A stretch of 55,764 bases of DNA from Thermaceae bacterium (GTDB taxonomy: Bacteria; Deinococcota; Deinococci; Deinococcales; Marinithermaceae). The notes below the pieces were generated by a model that was given only the letters and a program-made list of their open reading frames with translations, was not told the origin of the DNA and ran no database searches. Shown piece after piece: positions 28,392-36,380 of this stretch. Position 1 is the first letter of the stretch. Each line of letters begins with the position of its first letter. Location of the stretch: NCBI GenBank assembly GCA_026985615.1, contig JALSQD010000017.1, forward strand, positions 1-55,764, read 5' to 3'. The translations under genes were made by a program, and so were the position numbers.

Positions 28392-29612
28392 TCAGCCCAG
28401 CTGGGCCGCCGCCTCGGCCAGCGCCTTGTCGCGCACGAGCCGCAGCTTGAGGTTCTCCAGCCCCTCTTCGCCCACGGCTTGTTTGAACTCGGGCACCTTG
28501 AGGCCGTAGCGCTCGGCGTAGGCCTTGAGGTAGGCGTCCCACTCCTCGTCGCTCACCTGGGTGCCCAGGTCCTCGGCCAGCTTTTCGAGCGCGAGCCCTC
28601 GGCGGATGCGCAGCTCGGCCCGCTTGCGCAGATCGGCCTGGAACTCTTCGAGCTTGCCCTCGCGCTCGAGACCGCGCAGGTAGTCGCCCAGCGTGCCGCC
28701 CTGACGGGTCAGGTCTTCTTCGATGTCCCGCAGCAGCGCCCGCTCCTCGTCCTGGATCATCGAGGGCGGAATCTCCACTTCCAGCGCCTCGGCAAGCTTG
28801 TTCAATAGCGCCTGCTTGCGGGCCTCGAGGTAGTCGCGCTCGGCCGTGGCCTCCAGACTCTGGCGCACCTTCTGGCGCAGCTCCTCCAGGTTCTCGGCCT
28901 CGAGCGTCTTGGCAAACTCGTCGTCGAGCTCGGGCAGGCGCACCCCCTTGACCTCGAGCACCTTGGTGGGCACCTGGCGGACGACCTCGCCCTCCTCGCT
29001 CATTACCGGGATCTCGAGCTCGTCACCGGCCTTCTTGCCCAAGAGCGCCTCGCGCACATGCGGCTCGGCGCGCTCGAGCTCGATGGGGAAGCGGGAACCG
29101 TCGTCCACTTCCACCAGCACATGGTCGCCCTGCTGAACCTCGCGGTCCACCGTCTCGATCTCGGCGTAACGGCGGCGCAGGTCTTCGAGCGCTGCACCCA
29201 CCGTTTCGTCGGTGACCTCGGGCTTTTCAACCTCGAGCTCGAAGCCTTTCCAGTCGGGCAGCTCGACCTCGGGATAAAGCTCCACCTCCACGGTGTAGGC
29301 GTAGGGCGCCCCGGCGAGCGGCGCCTCCCTGCCCTCGACCAGGCGGGCGGCGATCGCCGCCAGGCCCAGTTCGCGCACCGCCTCGGGGTAGCTCTCCTCG
29401 ATCAGGCGCTCACGCACCTCGTCCCAGAAGGGCCGCTCGCCCACGCGCGCGAGGATGACCTTGTCGGGCGCCTTTCCGGGCCGAAAGCCCGGGACCTTGA
29501 GGCGGCGGCGGTATGCGTCCAGCAGCTCGCGCCGAATCTGCTCGACGCGTTCGGCGGGCACCTCCACGCGCACTTTGGCCTGGGGACCCGTTTGTTCTAG
29601 TATTTCGGCCAT
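28392..29612 (-). CDS. tig: Trigger factor chaperone
   Basis: 406-residue ribosome-bound chaperone. Seen: the ribosome-docking signature GFRPGKAP in the N-terminal domain (about 40-50), a central PPIase-like domain (about 140-230, QQGDHVLVEV to EIPVMSEEGEVV) and a helical C-terminal domain rich in Glu/Leu. ATG 29612 has GGAG upstream; the longer in-frame reading runs into the tRNA-Leu gene and is rejected. It lies 40 bases after tRNA-Leu on the same strand. Confidence 0.95.
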   Translation of the reverse strand: MAEILEQTGPQAKVRVEVPAERVEQIRRELLDAYRRRLKVPGFRPGKAPDKVILARVGERPFWDEVRERLIEESYPEAVRELGLAAIAARLVEGREAPLAGAPYAYTVEVELYPEVELPDWKGFELEVEKPEVTDETVGAALEDLRRRYAEIETVDREVQQGDHVLVEVDDGSRFPIELERAEPHVREALLGKKAGDELEIPVMSEEGEVVRQVPTKVLEVKGVRLPELDDEFAKTLEAENLEELRQKVRQSLEATAERDYLEARKQALLNKLAEALEVEIPPSMIQDEERALLRDIEEDLTRQGGTLGDYLRGLEREGKLEEFQADLRKRAELRIRRGLALEKLAEDLGTQVSDEEWDAYLKAYAERYGLKVPEFKQAVGEEGLENLKLRLVRDKALAEAAAQLG

Positions 29613-29651
29613 ATAAGCTCCTTCGTTCAAGGCTGCGGCGGCCCAACCCTT

Positions 29652-29736
29652 TGGTGCGAGGAGGGGGACTTGAACCCCCACGGCCGAAGCCACCAGATCC
29701 TAAGTCTGGCGCGTCTACCAGTTCCGCCATCCTCGC
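29652..29736 (-). tRNA. tRNA-Leu (anticodon TAG)
   Basis: 85 nt including encoded CCA. Acceptor GCGAGGA/TCCTCGC, anticodon stem CCAGA/TCTGG around loop CTTAGGA (anticodon TAG), long variable arm (GGTGGCTTCGGCCGTG region) typical of class II tRNA, T-arm GGTTCAAGTCC. Confidence 0.96.
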
Positions 29737-29767
29737 GCAGGCGGGTGGGCCGCCCGCCTAGAGAATA

Positions 29768-29785
29768 CCACCCCATCCGGGGTGG
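29768..29785 (-). terminator. Hairpin between tRNA-His and tRNA-Leu
   Basis: Perfect 7-bp stem CCACCCC/GGGGTGG with a 4-base loop; on the minus strand it is followed by TATTCTC, only weakly T-rich. It may be a processing or partial termination signal after tRNA-His. Confidence 0.4.
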
Positions 29786-29794
29786 CATTCGTTA

Positions 29795-29872
29795 TGGGGT
29801 GAGCGATGGGACTTGAACCCACGACCCCCGGTTCCACAGACCGGTGCTCTAACCAGCTGAGCTACGCTCACC
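29795..29872 (-). tRNA. tRNA-His (anticodon GTG)
   Basis: 78 nt with encoded CCA. Acceptor GTGAGCG/CGCTCAC plus the His-specific extra G at -1 and C73 discriminator, both encoded. Anticodon stem CCGGT/ACCGG around CTGTGGA (anticodon GTG); T-arm GGTTCAAGTCC. Confidence 0.97.
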
Positions 29873-29888
29873 ACGCTCAGCAAACGTC

Positions 29889-29917
29889 ATTCTAGAGGTT
29901 ATCGAGAAAGGCGTCAA
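29889..29917 (-). promoter_or_regulatory. Promoter of tRNA-His / tRNA-Leu (and possibly tig-clpPX-lon)
   Basis: Minus strand TTGACG (29912-29917), exactly 17 bases, TAGAAT (29889-29894), 16 bases before the tRNA-His 5' end. A near-consensus sigma-A promoter. No other strong promoter is seen before tig. Confidence 0.85.
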
Positions 29918-30090
29918 CCGCTCGCCATCGGCGTTTGTGGGGTGCGGTGGGGCTGGTGACGCTGACCAGTACGTAGTTGTGGTACATGGTAGCGGGGCTG
30001 CGGCCGGTGACCTGTAGTTTGTGGCCTGTGGTGAGCTCGTTAAAGGCAACTCGATCTCGACTTTGCGCCTGGCATGGCCCAATAGTCGGT

Positions 30091-30122
30091 ACGTAGTACG
30101 TAGTTTGTAGTGCGCAGTACGT
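30091..30122. repeat. GTACGTAG low-complexity repeat
   Basis: GTACGTA recurs twice, followed by GTTTGTAGTGCGCAGTACGTG; a related GTACGTAGTTGTGGTAC is at about 29970. On the minus strand it reads as a short tyrosine/leucine/arginine/threonine repeat. Confidence 0.5.
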
Positions 30123-30161
30123 GTAATAAAACACGCTTGTGCTCTGTGGCTCGTAGCCTGT

Positions 30162-30186
30162 GGTGGGTCCGTCAGCGGCAGCCGAA
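30162..30186 (+). repeat. GGTGGGTC-GTCAGCGGCA repeat, copy A
   Basis: 25 bases matching copy B (30290-30314) with about three differences. A more diverged third relative (GGTGAGCTCGTTAAAGGCAACTCGA by sense) lies at about 30022-30046. Copies are preceded by ACCTGTAG/GCTCGTAG-like sequence. Confidence 0.6.
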
Positions 30187-30217
30187 CCACGGCTTCTCGT
30201 CCAGCATGGACCCTGGA

Positions 30218-30252
30218 TCTCGGCGGCGATACGCCGCCTCGTCCGGGGATAC
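30218..30252 (+). repeat. CTCGGCGGC hairpin repeat, copy 1
   Basis: CTCGGCGGC-GATAC-GCCGCCTCGTCCGGGGAT element; its core GGCGGC/GCCGCC forms a hairpin. Nearly the same unit occurs at 30371-30402. Confidence 0.6.
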
Positions 30253-30289
30253 GGGCAAAGGTGGCTGGAAGCGAGTGACCTGTAGCTCG

Positions 30290-30314
30290 GGTGGGTCGGT
30301 CAGCGGCAACCGGA
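30290..30314 (+). repeat. GGTGGGTC-GTCAGCGGCA repeat, copy B
   Basis: Second copy of the element at 30162-30186, again preceded by ACCTGTAG and followed by a GGATCT segment. Confidence 0.6.
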
Positions 30315-30370
30315 TCTTGGAGTGCGGCACGGCGCGGATCCTAAATCAAGTTTGGGGCTGGCCCCCGGGT

Positions 30371-30402
30371 CTCGGCGGCAAAATGCCGCCTCGTCCGGGA
30401 AT
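30371..30402 (+). repeat. CTCGGCGGC hairpin repeat, copy 2
   Basis: CTCGGCGGC-AAAAT-GCCGCCTCGTCCGGGAAT. The stem is conserved with copy 1 while the loop differs (GATAC versus AAAAT), which suggests that pairing matters or that the unit is palindromic like REP elements. Confidence 0.6.
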
Positions 30403-30513
30403 GCGCCTTGATTATGGAAAGAAAAAGTTCGCATTTCCGGTCAAAGGAACATAGCGGCATCAAAACCGGGCCCGCGCGCGGTCCCCGCTCCTGCCTCCCC
30501 TTCCAAGGGGCCG

Positions 30514-30519
30514 TAGAAT
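30514..30519 (+). promoter_or_regulatory. -10 box of the CPBP gene
   Basis: TAGAAT, 8 bases before GTG 30528; identical to the -10 of the tRNA-His and rnpB promoters. No clear -35. Confidence 0.5.
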
Positions 30520-30527
30520 ACGGCTCG

Positions 30528-31106
30528 GTGTCCGCCTCTCCCCTCGCCTTCCTCTTCGCTCTCGAGCTCACCCTCGCGCTCGCGGGGGCGGTCTGGATGT
30601 ACCTGGCGGGCTACCCCGCGGTCGTCCGCCCCGATCCCTGGCGGGACACCCTCTACTTCCTCGCCGGCTATCTGGCCCTGTTGGGGCTCGAGCGCCTGAC
30701 CGAGCGCCTCGTACCCGAGGCCTACCGCGAGCTCGACACCCTCATGCGCCGCCTGGGCCGCGCCCTGCGCCAGGCCGGGATCGGCCCCAACGTAGCGCTG
30801 GCGCTCGCGCTGACGAGCGCGCTGGGCGAGGAGCTGTGGTTTCGCGGCGCGCTGCTCAACGCCTTCGTGGGCTGGCTGGGGCCCGGCGCGGGGCTGGTGC
30901 TCCAGGCCGCCCTCTTCGCCGCCGGCCACCCCGCGCCCGGCCGCGCCGGCCGGCTCTACATGGCCTGGGCCTTCGCCGCCGGCCTGATCTTCGGCGGGCT
31001 CTACCTGGCGAGCGGCAGCCTCGTACCGGGAATCCTGGCCCATTTCCTTTACAACGCCAAGGGGCTCGAAGAGGCCTTTGGCTCGCCGGGCCCTGCGTCC
31101 CGGTGA
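30528..31106 (+). CDS. CPBP-family (Rce1-like) intramembrane protease
   Basis: 192-residue membrane protein. Seen: several hydrophobic segments and the family motifs GEELWFRG (the EExxxR catalytic motif), FAAGHP and HFLYN in order. Family members are putative glutamate intramembrane proteases or bacteriocin-immunity-like proteins; the substrate is unknown. GTG 30528 is chosen from the adjacent TAGAAT box; a 40-residue longer form from 30408 would begin in repeat sequence and lacks a ribosome-binding site. It is 33 bases upstream of icd, which has its own signals. Confidence 0.8.
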   Translation: MSASPLAFLFALELTLALAGAVWMYLAGYPAVVRPDPWRDTLYFLAGYLALLGLERLTERLVPEAYRELDTLMRRLGRALRQAGIGPNVALALALTSALGEELWFRGALLNAFVGWLGPGAGLVLQAALFAAGHPAPGRAGRLYMAWAFAAGLIFGGLYLASGSLVPGILAHFLYNAKGLEEAFGSPGPASR

Positions 31107-31113
31107 CGCTTGT

Positions 31114-31119
31114 TATCCT
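31114..31119 (+). promoter_or_regulatory. Candidate -10 box of icd
   Basis: TATCCT about 20 bases before the icd ATG, with a ribosome-binding site (GGAGG) between. No clear -35 box. Confidence 0.35.
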
Positions 31120-31139
31120 GGTAGGCGGAGGTTGTTGTC

Positions 31140-32417
<1,278 letters not shown>

Positions 32418-32445
32418 AACGCTCTGCGCCCGATTTCGAAACCGG

Positions 32446-32482
32446 TAAAGCTCCCGCAGCGCGGGAGCTTTACTTCGTTTTT
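32446..32482 (+). terminator. Terminator of icd
   Basis: 12-bp perfect stem TAAAGCTCCCGC/GCGGGAGCTTTA with a 3-base loop, then CTTCGTTTTT; 28 bases after the icd stop. Confidence 0.9.
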
Positions 32483-32580
32483 ACGCGCATCGGTTATTCT
32501 AAAAAAGCCCGCGTTGCAGCCTCTTGTGACCTCTTTTTCGCAAAAATAAAACGTATGCGGCGTGGGTTGGAGGTGGAATC

Positions 32581-33009
32581 ATGATCAAAGAGTTCAAAGA
32601 ATTTATCATGCGCGGCAATGTGCTCGACATGGCGATCGGCATCGTCATCGGCGCCGCCTTCGGCGCGGTGGTCAAGTCGTTTGTCGCCAACGTACTGATG
32701 CCGCCCATCGGGCTGCTGCTGGGTGGAAAGGACTTTTCGAATTTCTTCGTCGTCCTCAAACAGGGGACCCAGCCCGGCCCTTACCCCACGCTCGAGGCCG
32801 CCAAGCAGGCGGGCGCGGTCGTATGGCCCTGGGGCGTTTTCATTAACGAGGTGGTTACCTTCTTGATCATTGCTTTTGCCATTTTCATGGTGATCAAAGG
32901 AATCAACAGCCTCAAGAAGAAGGAAGAGGAAGCCCCCGCACCCCCACCCGAACCCCCTGCCGACGTCAAGCTGCTGGAAGAGATTCGCGACCTGCTCAAG
33001 AGCCGCTAA
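32581..33009 (+). CDS. mscL: Large-conductance mechanosensitive channel MscL
   Basis: 142-residue pentameric membrane channel that releases solutes on osmotic downshock. Seen: N-terminal amphipathic helix MIKEFKEFIMRGNVLDMAIG, first membrane segment with GIVIGAAFGAVVKSFV, a periplasmic loop (about 55-82), second membrane segment FLIIAFAIFMVIKGIN, and the charged C-terminal bundle ending LLEEIRDLLKSR. RBS GGAGG before ATG. It is a monocistronic unit between two terminators. Confidence 0.96.
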   Translation: MIKEFKEFIMRGNVLDMAIGIVIGAAFGAVVKSFVANVLMPPIGLLLGGKDFSNFFVVLKQGTQPGPYPTLEAAKQAGAVVWPWGVFINEVVTFLIIAFAIFMVIKGINSLKKKEEEAPAPPPEPPADVKLLEEIRDLLKSR

Positions 33010-33026
33010 AGCTGCGGGCCTCACGC

Positions 33027-33053
33027 GGCGGCGGCCTACGGCCGCCGCCTTTT
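33027..33053 (+). terminator. Terminator of mscL
   Basis: 10-bp stem GGCGGCGGCC/GGCCGCCGCC with loop TAC and TTTT tail, 17 bases after the mscL stop. Confidence 0.85.
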
Positions 33054-33057
33054 CGCT

Positions 33058-33063
33058 TAGACT
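33058..33063 (+). promoter_or_regulatory. -10 box of the Nudix gene
   Basis: TAGACT directly after the mscL terminator, 16 bases before ATG 33080. Same hexamer as panD and tRNA-Pro. Confidence 0.45.
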
Positions 33064-33079
33064 GGTAGTGGAGCACGGC

Positions 33080-33634
33080 ATGGACGAGTTGCCCTGGGAG
33101 ATCCTGGAGAGCGAGGCGCTGGCCGAACACCCGGTGAAGATCGTGCACGAACGCCTGCGCACGCACACCGGCGCCGTGCTCGACTACTACTACCAGCCCC
33201 GTCCCATCCAGGTCATCTTCGTCCTCCCCATCACCGCAGAGGGCACCGCCCTGATGATTCGCCAGTACCGCCACCCCACCCGCCGCTTCCTGCTCGAGGT
33301 TCCGGCCGGCAAGGTGGACACTGGCGAAGCGCTCGAAGAAGCGGTCCGGCGCGAGCTGCTCGAAGAGATTGGAGCAGAAGTGGGTGAGCTCGTGCGTTTT
33401 CCCGCCTTCTACCCCCAGCCCTCGTTCAACGCCGCGGTCTTCCACCCCTTCGCCGCCTTAGGCGCGCGGCGTACCCAAGAGCCTCAGCTGGAAAGCGGCG
33501 AGATGATCGAGGCCGTGGAACTGCCCCTGGCCGAGGTCTACGGCCTGCTCGAGTCCGGCGGCATCGAAGACGCCTCCACCGCGCTAACGCTCTTCTACGC
33601 ACGGCCGTGGCTCGAGCGCCAAGGGTTACTCTAG
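33080..33634 (+). CDS. Nudix hydrolase, ADP-ribose pyrophosphatase type
   Basis: 184 residues with a complete Nudix box: G-x5-E-x7-REL-x-EEIGA (GKVDTGE to REUxEExG, about residues 76-98) within a fold starting YYYQPRPIQVIFVLPI and EVPAGKVD, typical of ADP-ribose/nucleoside-diphosphate sugar pyrophosphatases. Substrate not proven. ATG 33080 is favoured because GTG 33068 is only 4 bases from the -10 box. Its stop TAG shares the palindrome CTAG with the stop of the convergent abrB gene. Confidence 0.88.
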   Translation: MDELPWEILESEALAEHPVKIVHERLRTHTGAVLDYYYQPRPIQVIFVLPITAEGTALMIRQYRHPTRRFLLEVPAGKVDTGEALEEAVRRELLEEIGAEVGELVRFPAFYPQPSFNAAVFHPFAALGARRTQEPQLESGEMIEAVELPLAEVYGLLESGGIEDASTALTLFYARPWLERQGLL

Positions 33635-34134
33635 CCGCCGCCCCGCAATCCTAACCACCAGCGCACCACCAACGGCGCGCCAAGCAACAGCGTCACCACC
33701 CGCACGAAGTGCATCGTCGCCACCACCGCAGGGCGTCCACCCTCCTCGGCCGCCACCACGCTCATCACGCTGATGCCGCCGGGGGTGAAGCCGAACATCG
33801 CCGTGGCCGCGTCCAACCAGCCAAAGTGAACGCTGATCGCGGCGAGCGTCAAGCCAAAGAGCAAGAACCCCAGCGCCCCGAGCAGCGCGAGCGGCAGGAC
33901 CGTCTTGAGCAGCGGCAACATGCTGCGGTCGGCCGATAAGCCAATCATAATGCCCACGCCGATCTGCAAGACCACCTCGAGCCACCCCGGAAGCGCCATG
34001 CGCTCGGAGCGGGTAAAGGCAAACAGGGCCGTCGCCAGCATGGCCCCCACCACCGCGCCGCCGGGTATGCGCGCCTTCCACGCCAGCCAGCCACCCAGGG
34101 CGCCCCACATCGCAGCCATCAAGGTTCCGTTCAT
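33631..34134 (-). CDS. AbrB-duplication-domain membrane protein (single unit)
   Basis: 167 residues, strongly hydrophobic with about five membrane segments. It matches the repeat unit of the AbrB-type membrane family (sometimes labelled putative ammonia monooxygenase regulator): WKARIPGGAVVGAML near the start and FGFTPGGISVMSVVAAEEG in the second half. Most family members carry two such units (about 350 residues); this has one. Substrate and role unknown. ATG 34134; no clear RBS. Confidence 0.78.
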   Translation of the reverse strand: MNGTLMAAMWGALGGWLAWKARIPGGAVVGAMLATALFAFTRSERMALPGWLEVVLQIGVGIMIGLSADRSMLPLLKTVLPLALLGALGFLLFGLTLAAISVHFGWLDAATAMFGFTPGGISVMSVVAAEEGGRPAVVATMHFVRVVTLLLGAPLVVRWWLGLRGGG

Positions 34135-34158
34135 GAATTCAGCCTACGCCCGCGGGGC

Positions 34159-34187
34159 GTGACGAAATCGGAAAAAAACGCTAGAAT
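34159..34187 (+). promoter_or_regulatory. rnpB promoter
   Basis: GTGACG (34159-34164), 17 bases, TAGAAT (34182-34187), 6 bases before the likely RNA 5' end. The -10 matches the tRNA-His promoter exactly. Confidence 0.7.
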
Positions 34188-34193
34188 AAGGTG

Positions 34194-34549
<356 letters not shown>

Positions 34550-34550
<1 letters not shown>

Positions 34551-34583
34551 CGCCCCCGGCTGCACGCCGGGGGCGGTTTTTTT
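34550..34583 (+). terminator. Terminator of rnpB
   Basis: 11-bp stem CCGCCCCCGGC/GCCGGGGGCGG, loop TGCAC, then TTTTTTT. The strongest terminator in the window. Confidence 0.95.
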
Positions 34584-34585
34584 GC

Positions 34586-34626
34586 TGTGGAAGTTGTGGA
34601 CGGGCTGTGGACAAGCCTGTGGACAA
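34586..34626 (+). repeat. Cluster of TGTGGA(C) repeats, DnaA-box-like
   Basis: Four TGTGGA elements at 34586, 34595, 34606 and 34618. The last two are TGTGGACAA, the complement of TTGTCCACA, the high-GC DnaA-box consensus known from Streptomyces. Spacing is 9, 11 and 12 bases. Lies between the rnpB terminator and the mraZ control region. DnaA binding is inferred. Confidence 0.5.
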
Positions 34627-34688
34627 ACCATAAGATCCTGAAAATTTGCCTTCCTCATCGCGTTTTCCACGACCCTTGCTGTGTATAA

Positions 34689-34722
34689 GTGGTAACTAGT
34701 GGTAAATGGTGGTTATTTGTGG
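34689..34722 (+). promoter_or_regulatory. Four GTGG boxes at exact 10-bp spacing, candidate MraZ operator
   Basis: GTGG occurs at 34689, 34699, 34709 and 34719; the first two extend to GTGGTAA, and another GTGGTAA at 34740 overlaps the -10 region. E. coli MraZ binds TGGG-type direct repeats with 5-base spacers (10-bp period) upstream of its own gene, so this is the expected place and period. Confidence 0.65.
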
Positions 34723-34743
34723 CATTTCAGGGATGATTCGTGG

Positions 34744-34749
34744 TAAACT
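34744..34749 (+). promoter_or_regulatory. -10 box of the mraZ/dcw operon
   Basis: TAAACT, 82 bases before mraZ, immediately downstream of the GTGG repeats and sharing bases with a fifth GTGGTAA. No TTGACA-like -35 at 17 bases. Confidence 0.5.
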
Positions 34750-34768
34750 AGGGCCCAGTAGCCCAGCG

Positions 34769-34814
34769 GTGAGCTCCACGTCCATGCGGACGGCTCACGA
34801 AACCCACCCGTGGG
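34769..34814 (+). other. Structured leader of mraZ mRNA
   Basis: Nested inverted repeats: GTGAGC (34769-34774) with GCTCAC (34793-34798), inside it CGTCC-ATGC-GGACG (34779-34792), then CCCAC-CC-GTGGG (34803-34814). No T-run follows, so it is not an ordinary terminator. Function unknown. Confidence 0.5.
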
Positions 34815-34830
34815 CAGCGAAGGGGTCGGG

Positions 34831-35271
34831 ATGCCGAAGCGAATTCCAAGCGGAGAACACCCGGTCAGCCTCGACGGCAAGGGGCGCCTGGTGATTCCCG
34901 TTCCCTTTCGCGAGTACCTGAAGGACGGCCTGGTGCTTACCCGCGGCTTCGAGGGGGGGCTCGACGTGCTCACGCGCGCCGACTGGGAGAAGCTCGAGGA
35001 GCGGCTCGAGGGGCTGCCCCTCACCGACCCCGGAGTTCGCAACTTCGTACGCTTCTATTACGCGCCCGCCCACAAGACCAAGCTCGACGGTCAGGGGCGG
35101 GTTCTCATTCCCCCGACGCTGCGCCGCTTCGCCGGCCTCACGGACCGCGCGGTGGTCACGGGCGTCATGGACCGCATTGAGATCTGGGACGAGGCTCGCT
35201 TCTTCGAGCACCTCGAAAAGACCCGGGAAACCCCATTCGTCCCCGAATCCCTGAGGGACATCGTGATTTGA
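34831..35271 (+). CDS. mraZ: MraZ, transcriptional regulator of the dcw cluster
   Basis: 146 residues with two tandem SpoVT/AbrB-like swapped-hairpin units: EHPVSLDGKGRLVIPVPFR (about 9-27) and HKTKLDGQGRVLIPPTLR (about 84-101), the MraZ hallmark. Known: MraZ binds repeats before its own promoter and represses the operon. ATG 34831 has an AGGGG ribosome-binding site; GTG 34810 is in frame but lies in the leader hairpin. First gene of the 14.6-kb dcw cluster. Confidence 0.95.
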   Translation: MPKRIPSGEHPVSLDGKGRLVIPVPFREYLKDGLVLTRGFEGGLDVLTRADWEKLEERLEGLPLTDPGVRNFVRFYYAPAHKTKLDGQGRVLIPPTLRRFAGLTDRAVVTGVMDRIEIWDEARFFEHLEKTRETPFVPESLRDIVI

Positions 35272-35286
35272 CGGAGCTCTGCCTTG

Positions 35287-36135
35287 ATGACGACGCACGA
35301 ACCGGTACTGCTCAACGAAGCGCTCGACCTCCTGAACGTCCAACCCGGAGGGGTGTACGTAGACGCCACCTTCGGTGGGGGCGGCCATACCCGGGGGATC
35401 GTCGAGCGCGGTGGCCAGGTGCTGGCGATCGACCAGGATCCGGATGCCCACAAGCGCGCGGAACGGCTCGGGGGAGTTGCCATCCGGTTCGTACGGTCGA
35501 ACTTCCGGAACCTGGAAACCGTGCTCGCTTCCCAGGGGCTGCCGCCCGTCCAGGGCATCCTCGCTGACCTGGGGGTGTCCAGCTTTCATCTGGAAGATCC
35601 AAAGCGCGGTTTCAGCTACCAACGCGAGGGGCCGCTCGACATGCGCATGGCCGGCGAAGGCCCGAGCGCTGCCGACGTGGTCAACACCCTGAGCGAGGAG
35701 GAGCTGGCTGACCTCATCTGGCGCTACGGCGAGGAGCGCCAGAGCCGGCGCATCGCCCGGGCCATCGTCGAGGCGCGGCGGCAGCGGCCGATCACCACCA
35801 CCACCCAGCTCGCCGAGATCGTGCGCGCCGCCGTAGGTTTTCGCAAGGCCGGCCATCCGGCCCGTAAGACCTTTCAGGCGTTGCGCATGTACGTCAACGA
35901 CGAGCTGGGCGCGCTCGAGGATTTGCTCGAGGCCGCCGGACGGGTGCTCGCGCCAGGCGGGCGACTCGTGGTAATCAGCTTCCATTCGATGGAAGACCGG
36001 CACGTAAAGCACTTCCTCAAGGAAGACCCGCGCTTTCGCGTCCTGACCAAGAAGCCCATCGTGCCCTCCGAAGAGGAGCAGCGCACGAACCCCCGCGCCC
36101 GCAGTGCGAAGTTAAGGGCAGGTGAGCGGCTGTGA
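35287..36135 (+). CDS. rsmH: 16S rRNA (cytosine-1402-N4)-methyltransferase RsmH
   Basis: 282 residues (MraW). Seen: HEPVLLNEALDLL at the start, SAM motif YVDATFGGGGHTRGI, LADLGVSSFHLED, and the C-terminal VVISFHSMEDRHVKHF. Methylates C1402 of 16S rRNA near the P site. ATG 35287 follows mraZ by 15 bases; the stop overlaps the ftsL start (GTGA). Confidence 0.96.
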   Translation: MTTHEPVLLNEALDLLNVQPGGVYVDATFGGGGHTRGIVERGGQVLAIDQDPDAHKRAERLGGVAIRFVRSNFRNLETVLASQGLPPVQGILADLGVSSFHLEDPKRGFSYQREGPLDMRMAGEGPSAADVVNTLSEEELADLIWRYGEERQSRRIARAIVEARRQRPITTTTQLAEIVRAAVGFRKAGHPARKTFQALRMYVNDELGALEDLLEAAGRVLAPGGRLVVISFHSMEDRHVKHFLKEDPRFRVLTKKPIVPSEEEQRTNPRARSAKLRAGERL

Positions 36136-36380
36136 ACCGGGTAGCGCTCCGCTGGGGATACCTTTACCTGCTCATGCTATTGGTCGTGGCCGGTCTGGGC
36201 TGGACGGCGCAGCGCGAACGGGCCCAGGTGCGCGCCTATCATGAGCGCTACGTACAGCTCGAACAGGAACGGGCCGCGCTCCTGCGCGAATACGAGGCCC
36301 GGCTCTCCAACCGCGCGGTGGCGCTTTGGGCGGAGTCGCATGGCATGATCCCCATGAGCGAAGGGAGGTGGGCCGAGTGA
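36132..36380 (+). CDS. ftsL: FtsL-like division protein
   Basis: 82 residues: short cytoplasmic start, one membrane segment (about 8-25: WGYLYLLMLLVVAGLGW), then a periplasmic coiled coil with heptad-like Leu/Ala spacing (HERYVQLEQERAALLREYE). This and the place between rsmH and ftsI are what identify FtsL; sequence conservation in the family is low. GTG start overlaps the rsmH stop and its stop overlaps ftsI (both GTGA). Known role: FtsQLB complex activates FtsW-FtsI. Confidence 0.8.
   Translation: MNRVALRWGYLYLLMLLVVAGLGWTAQRERAQVRAYHERYVQLEQERAALLREYEARLSNRAVALWAESHGMIPMSEGRWAE

Larger units (their letters stand above)
29918..30408. repeat. Gene-free stretch of degenerate repeats
   Basis: No credible gene. 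It contains low-complexity GTACGTAG/TTTGTAGTGCG-type repeats (about 29970-29985 and 30091-30122) and at least two other repeat types listed separately. Weak minus-strand reading yields LPLT--PQAT peptides twice, reflecting repeats rather than a protein. The mixture resembles eroded intergenic repeat families. Confidence 0.6.

Noticed and set aside
29849..30190. Minus-strand protein-coding gene in the repeat region
   Set aside because: It runs through tRNA-His and its peptide repeats only mirror the DNA repeats.
29918..30408. CRISPR array
   Set aside because: Repeats are few, diverged and unevenly spaced, with no cas genes nearby.
34586..34626. Chromosomal replication origin (oriC)
   Set aside because: Only four short DnaA-like boxes, no dnaA or dnaN gene and no AT-rich unwinding region; a regulatory cluster is more likely.
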